From Psococerastis gibbosa (lineage: Eukaryota > Arthropoda > Insecta > Psocodea > Psocidae): a DNA stretch of 64,000 nt. Under the pieces are notes generated by a model. The model was not told where the DNA came from and did no database searches. It worked only from the letters and a program-made list of their open reading frames with translations. Below are positions 24,151 to 36,911 of this stretch, piece by piece; positions within the stretch are counted from its first letter, which is position 1; each line of letters opens with the position of its first letter. Position numbers and translations under genes: made by a program. Location of the stretch: positions 1,860,001 to 1,924,000 of the forward strand of contig OZ020492.1 of NCBI GenBank assembly GCA_963971405.1, given 5' to 3'.

Positions 24151-24859
24151 TGAAATGAAATACCACGAAGTCACGAGTAATCTAATTATTTATCTCTTCT
24201 GTAATCTAAAGGTAATCGTCAACTTTGATATTGATCCATTTTTTTAATACTGTACAGTACTTGTATAAAGAAAATAAGAAAATTTTGAATTCTCAAATTC
24301 AAGAAACGCAGCAATTGTTTTGATTTTCTTCTATGATGACCCAAAATTCGTTGCACTATAAACCGTTCTACAGTTGTTGAATACATTTTACTTCAAAATT
24401 TAAATTTCTACTTTAACATTCGACCAGTGAATTCGTATCATTAAAAATATCAGCTCAGTAAATAAGCAATGTCCACGTGTGGCCTTAATGCATTAACCCC
24501 AGTAGTATCGTGCATGCCAACACATGAAAAGTAGTTCTATCAGATTTGAAAATGCAGCATAGGAAATTTTCGTGGAGAGTCGGGACATGGAAAGCCATAA
24601 CAGGACACTTTGCAACGAAACTCCACGTGGAATTAAAAATGAATATCAATGGATAGAATATTTAAACATCATTCCATTGCACACTTTCCTTCCTATGTCA
24701 ATAAGCCCTCTTTTCCGGAACAGGCTAATATGTGTAAGACGATTTCGCCCAATAACCACTTAATTGATGCTGGTCACATTTCCTGATCCAGTTAATATGT
24801 ACTGTATATGGCTGATTCACCAGTAATGTCTGATTCTACTAGCCGCTGGCCCCTACGAG

Positions 24860-24946
24860 ATGGCAGAGGGTGTAGACGTTTATGACGACATCGATCTTGG
24901 CAATAGACTCGAGAGCGGCATTGGCGGAGCTCGCTCGCTTACTTGA
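24860..24946 (+). CDS. Short ORF with exon-like character, unassigned
   Basis: Twenty-nine codons starting in a good context (CCTACGAGATGG), encoding an acidic start (MAEGVDVYDDIDLG) and ending at TGA. The local GC is clearly higher than its surroundings. The acidic MA(E/D)GVD..YDD start resembles N-termini of some RNA-processing factors, but nothing else supports that and no donor site is obvious. It could be a retrocopy scrap or a chance ORF. Confidence 0.2.
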   Translation: MAEGVDVYDDIDLGNRLESGIGGARSLT

Positions 24947-25260
24947 AGGCAGAAGACGCCCCAGGCTACGGAGGAATACGTTAGGGTATCATAATAACTT
25001 TTAATTGTATGTGAGGCTGTGTCGATTACTGATTACTACATAGTATGTTATTGTACTGGCAGAACTGTATTTAAATATATTACGATAGAACTTACCACCT
25101 ACTCCTGAGGCTGCTAGAAAGTTATGAGGTTTAGAATAGACCGTTAATAGCAATACTTCATTATATTGATGTAGTGCTAAAAGCTAAGTAATAATTATAG
25201 CCCTGAAAACTAATTTTGCCCCTCACGCTGCGCAAGCGGCATTAAGGGGGAAGAAGAAAA

Positions 25261-26735
<1,475 letters not shown>

Positions 26736-27357
26736 TGGGACCAGTAGAATAATAAGCTGAATTCACAACTTCCTCAAATTAACTATAAAATGAGGTAGTT
26801 AGATTAAATGTTATTTCTTGTCTTTTTTTTTTCATAAAATTGAGTAAAATCCGTAAATACAAATAACTGACGCCAAACACACTCTTATCAGTGTTATGAC
26901 TGTTATAAAAAATGGCGAATGGCGAATAGCATAAAGATACGTTGACTGGAGCGGCAGGAGCCATAATATGCCTTACGAGGCACCGTTAACCATAAGCCAA
27001 CTATCAGAGATAAGTACCAACGCAAAACATATCGAAATCTTACACATTGCAGCATTGCAGAACGGATATCTGGACCCGGTCAAAAACTTTGTATTTAGCT
27101 TGTGCAGGCTACACTAGCAGCCATATTGATAACGGTCTCCAACCACGGGATGGCGAATAGACATTGATATGCATGGATAGCTACCTCGACATCTAGTCCA
27201 TGCAGAACAAATGTCTTCACGTTTGGTCACGTGACAAATAGGCTTATTTGGGCAAGAAGTGGCAGACTCCATTGAGTTCAATGCGATTTTGGCGTATTTC
27301 ATTCCCTGTTATTTAATCTATTTACCCACTTATTGAGTTTTTCTTTGGTTTGACATA
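26736..27357. other. Upstream region of the HP1-like gene
   Basis: Between the HP1-like gene (minus) and the THAP exon (plus), which diverge from here. It probably holds the promoters and any 5' UTR exons of both, but I cannot mark a TATA box or start site with confidence. Confidence 0.3.
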
Positions 27358-27440
27358 ATGGTCATATCTTGCTCTGCTTATAATTGCACTAATAGGTTCA
27401 AGAAATGTCGAGAAACGGGGGAAAATATTACTTTTCACAA
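27358..27440 (+). CDS. First exon of a THAP-domain gene
   Basis: ATG at 27358 opens a frame with C-x4-C (SCSAYNCTNR), then ITFH just before a strong donor (CAA|GTAAGT at 27441). That is the standard first exon of a THAP gene, with the two N-terminal zinc cysteines and the histidine before the FP motif in exon 2. No good second exon was found in the next 1 kb: the nearest acceptor (TTTATTTCAG near 27497) leads to a stop after about 17 codons with no FP motif. Either a long intron or a dead gene. Confidence 0.5.
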
Positions 27441-27547
27441 GTAAGTGTTCGCATGGTTTGGTCATTAGTTGAGGCAGCATTTATAGGTTTATTTCAGTTT
27501 TCTTAACCGTTATGTTAACAAATTGCACACTTTCCATTGTCCTGTAT

Positions 27548-27613
27548 AATTTTAATTCAAATTATTATTATTATTATTATTATATTATTATTATTATTTT
27601 TTTTTTTTTTTTC
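27548..27613. repeat. (TTA)n microsatellite plus T-run
   Basis: ATT/TTA repeats followed by about 14 T, in the presumed intron after the THAP exon. Confidence 0.8.
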
Positions 27614-27969
27614 AACCTCAAGGCATTTTTTAGTTAGTTCTGTTTAACATCCTTAGCTGGCCTCAGGGACGCCAAGTTTGAGAATTCTGGGGGGCAAGAA
27701 TTTGGTACTCTGGAAAGTATTAGGAAAATGCATTGGTAAATGGTTACTTAAAATAACTATAATGCAGAATGCATTGACAGACGTAAACTCGCTCTTTCAA
27801 TAAAAATTATTTACTAAAGCCTTTATATCAAAAATCATTCGAAAGTTGGCTATACGAACAAAATTGGCGCGGAAAAGTTTCTAAAAGTTGGTGCGGTGCA
27901 AATGCCAAATAGCCAAAGCGTAATAAGTAGGCTATGGGATTTAAAAATTCGAATGCAGGTGTTGGTGGA

Positions 27970-28318
27970 TAAGGGACGGATCCAGCCCATTGGGGGGGGG
28001 GGGGCGATAGCCGATAGATAGCCGCCCCCTGCCTCCATCCAGTGGGGTGGATCCAGGGGCTAGGGGGGTGGGTGCCTCCTTGTGTCCGACTATTGGGTCT
28101 AGCCAGAGTGACTACTTTTTCTTATTATATTCTGATTATTCTAGTTGAAGTGTAGTCAAGGACAGATGAAGGGGGGAGCTGTCCCCAAAACCTTAGAAGC
28201 TAGCCTGTTGTAAGTTGCCTAACTTATTGCGTTATAATGTAATAGATACTACATATGTTTATTATATTTTAGCCAAATTCCCCCCCCCCTCCCCCAATGG
28301 GCTGGATCTACCCCTGGT
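27970..28318. repeat. G-tract MITE-like element
   Basis: Inverted ends GGATCCAGCCCATTGGGGGG (about 27977) and CCCCCAATGGGCTGGATC (about 28293-28310). A second G-rich unit with GTGGATCCAGGGGCTAGGGG lies inside at about 28045, so copies are nested or tandem. No ORF. Confidence 0.6.
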
Positions 28319-29400
28319 ATAGGTAGGAGACTAATTTTAGGAAGTTGAACACTTCAAATTTAGTCCCATTGCGATTAAATCGACAAAAATGGTAAGATTT
28401 GACCAAACAGTTTCACTATCTTTTGTTGAATTGCTGCTTGACACAATACTTCTTAGTAACATATTCCCAGCTAAATATTAATAAATCTTCATAAATGCCG
28501 GAGTATGACCATAGAATATTGTTCTATAATAAATACAAAAGTGTTACAAAAGCAAAAAATGTCAATTAATCGCATCAAAATAATTATTGAAATATATCAA
28601 ATTTACACGTAAGTGTATATGACATGAAACGCTTCTGCCACAATAACCAAGATATCAGGTTTTGTCCGTGTCCGACAGCCCTTGTGCTCTTGGTGTATTT
28701 CCAGGGTATAGGAGACTGGCAAAATTTATTGCGCTGATTGTGACGAGCTATACTAACAATTTGAAAACTTTGAAAACATTAAGTACGTGCAAATAGGTTC
28801 TATCTGCAAAAATATAGTATGTGCATAAAGAAGCTATCAAGTATGGTCGTTCAATGTGTTTAAAGCCTGTTATGTACGCAGTACAAAACACCCATTCGAT
28901 TATCGTTTGATAAAAATATTATTTTTTCCCAAGAAAATTAGTTTAAAACAATTTCTGAAATAAAAACTAGACATTTATTAAATTATCTATTGTCTAATGA
29001 ATTATTGACGTATATTTTTACGTATAAAATAATACACATTTTTTACTTCATTTATGCCTGTCTTCAGGGGGGCATTTTCGTGGCAAAAGAAACTAAATTA
29101 GATAATTTAAACCTAATTATCTTATTACTATTATTATTATTCTCACTATAAAACATAAATTGCATTTGAAAATTCAATAATTTCCTAAAAGGATTTAATA
29201 TTTCTAACAGAAAAAATTAATTTTAATTAAATTTTAATTATTGTAGCGCACTAGCATTCCGCAACTAAAACATAAACAAACCTTTCATTTTGAATGAGTG
29301 TTGGTTAAGTGATTGAGACTTTCAAATTTTATTAAGGGCAATAAAAACTGAGAGAAAAGATTCAATATTTTACACGGATTGTAATAAAATTATATTTGAA
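28319..29400. other. Non-coding, nothing recognised
   Basis: AT-rich sequence without a supportable gene, RNA or repeat boundary. Confidence 0.3.
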
Positions 29401-29414
29401 TTTAATGTATATAT

Positions 29415-29648
29415 ATGCATGCCGTAGTGGCAGAAGCTGTGAAGAATAGAATCATGTCGGTTTGCGACTTTGTGATGTGGAAAGAGTATTGGGACGGCTT
29501 GAGCACAAAAGCCAGAAGGTACGTCGAAGCCTCTGAAGTGAGAGAGTACTGTAAGAGAACAGGATACAGACAGATCTCAGGCAGCTGGAGGTTTGAGAGG
29601 AAAATTGTGAAACAAGCTCCTATAACCGTAACCGTACATGGCATATAG
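29415..29648 (+). CDS. Unassigned ORF, possible terminal exon
   Basis: Seventy-seven codons with distinctly higher GC than the flanks and a balanced, charged composition (FVMWKEYWDGLSTKARRYV, EYCKRTGYRQISGSW), ending in a TAG stop. An AG (GTGGCAG) at about 29431 could be the acceptor. I recognise no family. It may be the last exon of a host or element gene, or a fragment. Confidence 0.3.
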   Translation: MHAVVAEAVKNRIMSVCDFVMWKEYWDGLSTKARRYVEASEVREYCKRTGYRQISGSWRFERKIVKQAPITVTVHGI

Positions 29649-29855
29649 AGCTACGGCGTAAAGACGCTAAGTACGTAGCTGTAAATAAGTAACATAGGCT
29701 AGTATAAGTCTAGTAAAGCTACCCCTAACAAAATCCTATAATTTTGTTATGCATCGTTTTTAAGAATACAACGAAGACTAACTTACTTACATTCACGTAG
29801 ATTAAGCTTTTTCCAAATTTAAGCTGCACACGGGCTGAGCCCTGCAGCATATTAT

Positions 29856-30574
29856 CAGGGTTACCAGATCAAATTTTTGGAAAGGAGGACATTTCAATCG
29901 AAAAAGGAGGACATACGCAAAAAATTCCCATTTATTGAAGACGTGCATACTGTATCTACTAACATAATTTTTATTCGTATTTCATTTTTGATGATATTTC
30001 TTTCAGTAAATCCGGTTTGCTAGAAATATATTTGTAAAAATCAGTACAATTTTAATGTTTAAAATTAATTGTACTTAACAGCTACAATTCCCTTCACCGA
30101 CTCAACCAAGAGTTTATTCCTCTCGTCAGTCCATTGAACATTTATAAGAGAAAACACTCTTTCGACGTTGGAGTTGGATCCCGGTATAGCGAAGAAAAAC
30201 TGACAAATTTTTAACAGCTCCGAAAAATTGTCTAATTCACTGGTGCAGTCAAAAAATTGCATCCATTGCAAATGCATCAATTGTTCAAAAAAACCTTCTT
30301 CTTGGCAAGTCACAAAGGTTTGCAGGCATCGGAACTGATCAAACAGTTTGTTGTCATCGATTTCCAACCCTCCATTACTTCGAATGTATAAAAGACTTCT
30401 AGTGTGTCAGTGAACCAAATGGACTAATTTTGATCAAATAATATTTAAACTAGGATTTTTTTCATTACTAAATAAGGCGAAAAAGGAGGACACTGTATTC
30501 GCTTTGGAGGACAGGAGGACACATTGGCAAAAAGGAGGACATGTCCTCCAAAAGGAGGACGTCTGGTAACCCTG
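29856..30574 (-). mobile_element. Internally deleted hAT transposon with TSD
   Basis: Terminal inverted repeats CAGGGTTACCAGA (from 29856) and TCTGGTAACCCTG (to 30574). The 7 bases ATATTAT are repeated on both sides (29849-29855 and 30575-30581), close to the 8-bp duplication of hAT elements. Both subterminal regions are packed with AAGGAGGACA motifs, mostly direct at the right end and including one inverted pair (ACATGTCCTCC), a plausible transposase-binding array. The body keeps only the C-terminal end of a transposase (see 30065-30403). Confidence 0.88.
30065..30403 (-). pseudogene. C-terminal remnant of a hAT transposase
   Basis: The last ~110 codons of a hAT transposase. The motif PGSNSNVERVFSLINVQWTDERNKL is the typical hAT dimerisation (hATC) block, and the ORF ends soon after (VKGIVAVKYN). 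The N-terminal BED finger and most of the catalytic domain are absent, and the frame is closed upstream by a stop near 30410. It lies inside the 719-bp element 29856-30574, so the copy moves only in trans, if at all. Confidence 0.85.
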
Positions 30575-31275
30575 ATATTATTGTTAATGTCACTTAACTT
30601 TTTTATGGAAATATAATAATTATCGTATTGTATTGTATACAGCACCAAAGGCTATAGACAATCCATAATCTGAAGTTGGAGATTCTAAATAAGCGCGCGG
30701 CGCTTCTGAGTTTCAACAACAACACAGAATTTAAGGTCGGCGAAGCGTACTTATTTACTCACATTCTATTTTATGTCTAATGTTCGCATTGCAGGTATAG
30801 GCACTAATTGCTTATGACCAACTTGATAGAAGGAACATGTGATGCAAATATAACAATCTATGCTTAAAATATAAATTACCTTACCAATGGAAACTTTGCC
30901 TTCCACTTTATACCAATTTTTGTTTGACTTTTTGAACCGCAGTGTAGCTTAACTAGACTTTACCAAAAAGGGTCCCGAGATATGATTTTTGTGAACCTAC
31001 GTACAAAACTTTGTCACATTCCAAGGTCCAAAATTAAATTCGCCCACATGGAAAGTAAAACAATTTTCTTTCTTTCTTATCCGCCGGACAAATAGGCATT
31101 GCATAAAAACCTGGGATCTCAAAACGTATAAATCCGTCGAAAATTTGACCATCACAAAGCATTCCTTATACTACCTTCGTATAGATAGGAAAGCGAAAAG
31201 CCAAGATTCAATGTATAAAGTTTAACATACTAGATTTAACTTAACTTTAGCTGAACACAGCACTAGAAGCTCAAG
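30575..31275. other. Non-coding, with a fragment of the 680-bp dispersed repeat
   Basis: About 30960-31197 is a diverged minus-orientation fragment of the repeat that is complete at 54063 (shared GTCCCGAGATATGATTTTTGT, CTCAAAACGT.TAAATCCGT and ACCATCACAAAGC.TTCCTTATACTA). The rest is featureless. Confidence 0.5.
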
Positions 31276-31456
31276 GACGTTACATTTTTTTCGATCTTTT
31301 CACGTTGAGACCAAATCCTCTTTGCAGATTGCAGCCTGGAAAACTATCGTTTTCACCAGCATTTGAGCAGTCATTATGTTCGTCGCCCTCAAGCTCGATG
31401 AAGCCTGATGCAGAAATCGGACACGTTTTCTGCAATATCGCAGTATTCGAAGGTAT
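31276..31456 (+). CDS. Exon-like segment, duplicated at 31963-32196
   Basis: An open frame of about 60 codons (LQPGKLSFSPAFEQS) ending at a donor-like GAAG|GTATTATTTTAA. The segment from about 31310 is clearly related to 32080-32196, including the shared donor, the CGTTTTCACCAGC block and ACCAAATC.TCTTTGCA. Protein family unknown. Two copies with the same donor suggest tandemly duplicated exons, perhaps of the THAP gene starting at 27358, but the link is a guess. Confidence 0.25.
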
Positions 31457-31507
31457 TATTTTAAAATTAATTTTTTATAATATTGACTTTTTGTACTATT
31501 ACCGAAC

Positions 31508-31690
31508 TAGCCTAGTGGAGTTAGGGCTATAAGGCCCTCTCTTCCACTTTACTAGGAAGGCCCGGGATCACCTGCTTTAAATGCCCTCCGAAGCATGGCC
31601 AGAAAATTTAGCAAGTTTGGGACTCGATCCCACAACCTTTCGGTTGATTGTTGAAGTCTGTACCACTACTCTACATGTCCTGTGTTTTAT
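31508..31690 (-). repeat. tRNA-derived SINE, family 2, minus copy
   Basis: Read on the minus strand: a tRNA-like head with A-box-like GTAGAGTAGTGGTACA and B-box GGGATCGAGTCCC, then a body CTGGCCATGCTTCGGAGGGCAT and CCCGGGCCTTCCTAG. The same body occurs at 47095-47175 and 49603-49690 (plus). Confidence 0.75.
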
Positions 31691-31962
31691 GTAGCCTACT
31701 ATAATATTTTTATTGAATTGACATTTCCTCGAGTAAAAGGTTTGTTTTTTTTTACGATGGGGTTCCAACCCCCTTATGCAATAACTTGCGAATCAATAGT
31801 GAAACGAGCAAAACATTTTTCACACTTATCCTATGGATCAGCCAAGCAGGAATGAGCCGCCACGAATCTATTAACATCCAAATCGGAAGAGCGTTAGTCT
31901 AGTTATGAGTGCACGCTCTTGTTGATTATAGTATGTATTGTAGTATTTTCTATGATTTCAGA

Positions 31963-32196
31963 AAAAAGACTGGATGTTTGACATCTATTGGCTGGATGAT
32001 GACGTGTCACAGAACAGCAATGTGGGGCTGTATAGGCGTTCTATTGTTGTCCATATAGATTCTTTACAACTCTGTTGCCACCAAATCGTCTTTGCACTTG
32101 ATGAACAGCCGTTTTCACCAGCGTCAAGTCAAGTCAACCTCAAGCTCAATTTAGACATAGACACGTTTCATTCAATATTGTAGCATTTAAAGGTAT
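31963..32196 (+). CDS. Second copy of the exon-like segment
   Basis: Follows a good acceptor (TATGATTTCAG). The frame from the acceptor is open for about 73 codons (DWMFDIYWLDDDVSQ) to a TAG at about 32181; the donor GTATTATTTTAAG shared with 31456 lies just downstream, so the copy may be read through only in another frame or may be dead. No family recognised. Confidence 0.25.
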
Positions 32197-32728
32197 TATT
32201 TTAAGGTCAATTTTTTTATGTAACCTAATGTAGTATTTTAGCAAGCCACGCCTAGTTGAACGTTTGCACTAAAAAATTAAGAATGCATGATTATTCAAAA
32301 TTAGTTAAATGGTAAAATCCATTATGGAAAGTTTTTTTTTACAAAAGCGAATCTATGGTTTCCGGCAGAGTTTATTAAACGTGCACATCGTTTTTCTGAT
32401 TGCTGATCTGTAAGCTCTGAATAATAAACTTCTTAAAAAATAATTAAATTTTTATGTAGGTTATGCTGCAAAATATACGTATAATAGGTCTAAAACGTAT
32501 AGGCCTACACTTTATTTTAATATCTGTCTTCAATAGGCGATTAAATAACGATTTATAATAATTTTACAGAAATACGTATTATGTAGGTCTATACCTAATG
32601 TGTTGAGTCATATATTTTGGCTGCAAATTGCTGTATTCTTAGTGCACACAGAGCCCAACGTTTCAGAAATGGCTTTCACTTCAATGGTTTTCATAATTAT
32701 TTTGAATTCTTTTCAGTTGGTTGTCGTC

Positions 32729-32927
32729 ATTGCGTTAACATCGCAACGAAAGAAATGGATGTATCACACATACAGCTGAAAACTTGTGGAAATGTCTAAT
32801 GAAGATCATGGAATCCTCAGGAATCATCCAGGAGGAAAAAGTAATTGCGGCGGTGAGCAACACTGTCGCTAACGTCGTTGCAGCTATTAATCTAGGTCTT
32901 GGTGTAAAGAAGGCCATAAGTCAGTAG
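32729..32927 (+). CDS. Unassigned terminal-exon-like fragment
   Basis: After an acceptor-like GAATTCTTTTCAG (ending about 32716) a frame of about 60 codons runs to a TAG at 32925-32927: ENLWKCLMKIMESSGI, then an Ala/Val-rich helix (VIAAVSNTVANVVAAINLG). The frame is not open all the way back to the acceptor. No family recognised; could be a degraded last exon. Confidence 0.25.
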
Positions 32928-32929
32928 CG

Positions 32930-34400
32930 CCTAATTTCATAAATCAGGGCTACTTATGTTAAAGCAAGTGTAAACGTGAGCGGCCAGCTGTGAAAAACTG
33001 CAAAAAAAGACTGTAGCAGATGGGAAATGTAGGAAAGCATTATTTGGGACGTAAAAATGTAGTATTTTCCATGCTGGTACGTTATTTTGAGTTGAAAGAT
33101 ATCATCAACGCTATAATTTTAATAATAGAACATTAGAACCCGGATGTTCTTCCATTATGGATTATCTCGTATTACACTTATTTTTAACAATGAATGACAG
33201 CAAGTTTTACAAAGTTACTAAGGAGACTTATGTTTATTCATATTACACTACATACACTACCTATGCTTGCCTTTATTTTTTCTGTCAGTTTTAGGTATAG
33301 TATTGTAGACTAAAGGTGTAGAAGGCTTCCATACACCCTAATATCATAATATCATGAGGGATTTCTAAATTTTGGAGCTGTAATTTAATTAATGAAAATT
33401 ACTGGAGCATAAAATTTAACACATTGTAAAATTCATGGAAAAGTCGTACGCTGAAAATTAAAAATGCTTGAAATAGCCCTCTATAACATTATCAGGGTAA
33501 ATCGTTAGTTATTTGTGTTGTAAACTAATTAAAGAAACGCATTTATCCGAGAATAGCATTAGCATATATCTACGGAAAGTGGGCCGGCTGAATGAAAAAC
33601 AAAGACAAATTCGAAACTAGACAAAATTTTAATGGACCTGAAGAATCCAGGCTAATGGATCGTCGCTGATTTCCAAATTGTTCCAGCTGCAGTTGGTATC
33701 TTCTGTGGCACCATGTTGACTTCGAAAATGTATATCTCAGTAGCAAAAAGTTGGATTTGGATTAGTGCATTATTATTAATTTTATGAAGATGTTTTAATA
33801 TTGTAAGTTAATATTAAGTTTCCACAGTGTCTCCTTTTTCTTTCCTAAAACAAAGAAGACAATGAAGTAAGCTACACCTTTAGTTAGATAATAGTAAGAG
33901 TAATGCGGTACTGTTAAGCCAACATATTAAATATTTTTCAGGTAAGCGCTTTCCGCTCATTGAAAGACATTAAAATGATTAAAGCAAGTGGCCTAGCCTA
34001 ATTAATATAAAACTAGGGAGTAATGATATTATTGCCAAGTAAATTATTAAGCTATTGATTGGCCTATGTACAAAAATTGAAACGAGGTAGCATGTTCGTA
34101 TTGTGAGCATCGGAATCCAGTGTCAATCTGAATGCTAAAATACCTGTTCTTCCCGCTTTAACTTTGAAAAAAGACGTGGTTCTAGCTGTCACGTGGCCTC
34201 TCCACATTCTTCCCGCTTTAATTTAAAAAAAGCTACTGCCACGTCTTTTAAAAAAAACAATGAAATACAACCCCATTTCAATCGAAGAATTTCATACAAA
34301 TCTTGTCAAATTAACCTGCATAATTTCTTAATTTAAGCTCTGCCAACAAAAACAATCTATTTAAGTAGTACACAGTATGCAAAACTATATTAGAACTTAC
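32930..34400. other. Non-coding, nothing firm
   Basis: AT-rich. A pair of similar CTTCCCGCTTTAA blocks lies at about 34147 and 34208 near CACGTGG/CACGT boxes; no gene is tied to them. Confidence 0.3.
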
Positions 34401-34500
34401 CTTTCTTGATTTTTCTTCTGCCTTGTTGACCGACGCGGTTGTTAACCTATATTTGAGGTTATCTATCGTGTCAACAGATTGGAGTTTGAACAGATCCGCG
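34401..34500 (-). CDS. Candidate internal exon, unassigned
   Basis: On the minus strand: AG acceptor (AAAATTAG) before 34500, a 100-nt open segment (DLFKLQSVDTIDNLKYR, ending NKAEEKSRK) and a perfect donor AAG|GTAAGT at 34401. The local composition is less AT-rich than the flanks. No partner exon was identified, and no protein family is recognised. Confidence 0.3.
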
Positions 34501-35282
34501 CTAATTTTGTTGGTTTTTTTAAACAGTGAAAATTAATACAACTAAAGTATGCTTATTAAGCAGGCCAAAAAATAGCACATTTATTGTAAATAGTAATAGA
34601 CGGATGTCAAATACAATGTTTTTACCATAGGATATCAAATTGGTGCTGAATTTTTTTGTATGAGACCTTGGAAGTTTACCCTTTTTCAATGTTCGACAGA
34701 CTTACTGGTCTTGCTAATTCAAAAGATGTTATACCCACTAGATTCCACAACTGAACTCATTTAAAACTTTTTTAACGAGCCTTTTGGCACGAATAGTTAC
34801 ATTAGGTGAATATTCGTATCCAATTGTAAAGTAAATTGAGTTAGGTTACGTAGGTAGCCTAGTCATGATAGAATTAAAGGCCTAGGTTGCATAACTGAAT
34901 TTTGGGAGGCTATAATAGGTATTGTTCTTTTACTTATATTATTATTAGCTAGACCATGAACCAATTTATAGTAGGCCTGGTGTCGATTGCCTAGCTGGAA
35001 TTACCTCACTAATCACTTATAGGTGCATACTGCCTTTTCCAGGTAGGAAAAAATGCAGCTGGGCAGGGGAGTATCAAGTATCTCTATCAAAGGGGCCCAA
35101 GAAGCTAGCTATAGCCTAAATACTAAAAGCAGGAAACCTATCTATGAGGGTTTCAGTCTAAACTGTAATAAGTTGAAACCCATTGAAATACTTTATATAT
35201 TGTAATTTCAATTATGTAAGCAAGTATGTTTAAAAAATTGCGATTACGTATCGAAAATATTTGCTTTACAGAGTATAGTCTA
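34501..35282. other. Non-coding, nothing recognised
   Basis: AT-rich DNA without a supportable feature. Confidence 0.3.
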
Positions 35283-35810
35283 CGTCCTAACGTCCCGTAG
35301 GAAATTGGCAGCCCGAAATTTAATACGGTCCTAATTTTTTATTTAATTAACTACGCATGTTATTAAAGATTATGTTCATTTAAGTTGTAGAAGATTACTT
35401 CATTGGTAGCTACTGTAGCTTTTTCATAAAAATTATTGAAGGCTAAAATTTCTCATAAAATAGATAACATGAAAAAACTACAAACAAAAAATTAATAATA
35501 CCCTATTATCGTATATTATGCATAAAGTAGTCTTCTAAAATTACTTGAATAAACTAATATTTTAGTAACTTGCTTAGTTATCCTATTACATTTATATAAT
35601 GAAAATAAAGGTTATTATTATGAATTAAATAAAAATAAGAAGTAGGCCTATTAAATTTTGGACTGTCAATTTCCCACGGGCCGTACACTCTTAAGAATTT
35701 GTTCATAGCATTATTTACTTTTGCGTATAATTAATGCCGGTCTTAAAAATTATAGATTGTAATATTTTCCCGGACTAGCAATGAGTAGAAAAAAGCCTGG
35801 AAATGTTTTC
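35283..35810. repeat. MITE-like foldback, second copy
   Basis: Inverted ends ACGTCCCGTAGGAAATTGGCA and TGTCAATTTCCCACGGGCCGT, with related AT-rich halves (TTGTAGAAGATTACTT against AAGTAGTCTTCTA). The segment 35690-35810 matches 25740-25870 in reverse orientation. Same family as the foldback in the HP1 intron. Confidence 0.5.
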
Positions 35811-36737
35811 AGGCAGTAGGCCTAGTACATTATTTTCTTGGAAACCATAGAGCTGAAAATTATGAAGAGCTGATAACTGACATGATTACGAATTTTTCCA
35901 TCACCGGATGTAAGTCATATAAATCATCATAATCATATACGCTAAATCATCTCTAAGTCCACTTCTTATATATTTTCATTTATTGGAACTTTTCCATTTT
36001 TTACACATAAAAGCAAATTCAGAACAATTTTTTGTTTCTTTTCTTATTTCTGGGTATAAAAGCAATAAAAATTAGGTATGTATAACCACACAATTCACAA
36101 AAATGTGATTGATGGTTTTTTCGTACATTTGCAAAATTTATGAACTGTGTGTTTCTACATTCCAGACTTAGTTATTTAATTTGACACATATAACAATGAT
36201 GGTCTGAATTTTCACAAGTGCCAGTCCTTTTCAGCAGACACAACTTTTCTTGTAGCTTCTTCTGAATAAAATGAAGTGCAGGATGACGACATGGGTCCTC
36301 CTGTTTTTACAGATCCTTCTCAAATATCACCAACATTGAAATATGCTGAAAATTATAATAATACATAAATATAGAGCAATAATAACCATCGTACGCATGT
36401 ATAGTAAACGTAGTAAGGACAAATTTCATGGTATGACGCCCAGTCACTAATTGGCGAGATAAAATGACACATAACATGGTAGAGCAAAAGCCAAATCCAA
36501 TGCAGAATATTACTTCTGGACCGGGTCGGGGTTTCAGATTCAGATGCTATGCTTTTCCAGTTAAAGACTTTGCTATCTCCCTTTTTCCGAAACGTTGCAG
36601 GGTTTTTATAGATATCGACAGGGAGAGTGTGGAACCTGGTGGCCGTTGGTACTCACTTATGGCATATAGGCTACCTGCGGGCATACCATGGCAATTTTAT
36701 AAAGTCTTAACCTGCGATTAAAAATGTGAAGTTTACC
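35811..36737. other. Non-coding; one weak ORF
   Basis: An 85-codon plus-strand ORF at 36464-36721 (GPGRGFRFRCYAFPV) has no recognisable domain and no splice context; I do not call it a gene. Confidence 0.3.
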
Positions 36738-36830
36738 GAAATTAGAGGATATAAAAAAACTGGGCTTGACGGGATTCGAACACACAATCTACGCCTAACT
36801 GGGGCGTCGTCTTAACCGCACAAGACCATA
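36738..36830 (-). repeat. tRNA-derived SINE family 1, minus copy
   Basis: On the minus strand: a tRNA-like head with GGTTAAGACGACGCC, GTTAGGCGTAGATTG and GTTCGAATCCCGTC, then the T-run and ATATCCTCTAATTTCGGTA tail. Forms an inverted pair with the copy at 37110-37216. Confidence 0.72.
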
Positions 36831-36911
36831 AGACCGCACAAAAACAGTAACTGATGTATGATTATAACATAAGCTCGTATTGACATGATTCGTAATGTTA
36901 TCCAGGTTAAC

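Noticed and set aside
23714..24247. Two similar short ORFs on opposite strands
   Set aside because: They are mirror images produced by the foldback arms and carry no domain.
33640..33720. Minus-strand segment reading MVPQKIPTAAGTIW
   Set aside because: Only about 25 open codons with a stop directly after; no convincing splice sites.
36464..36721. 85-codon ORF
   Set aside because: No domain, no splice context, composition like the flanks.
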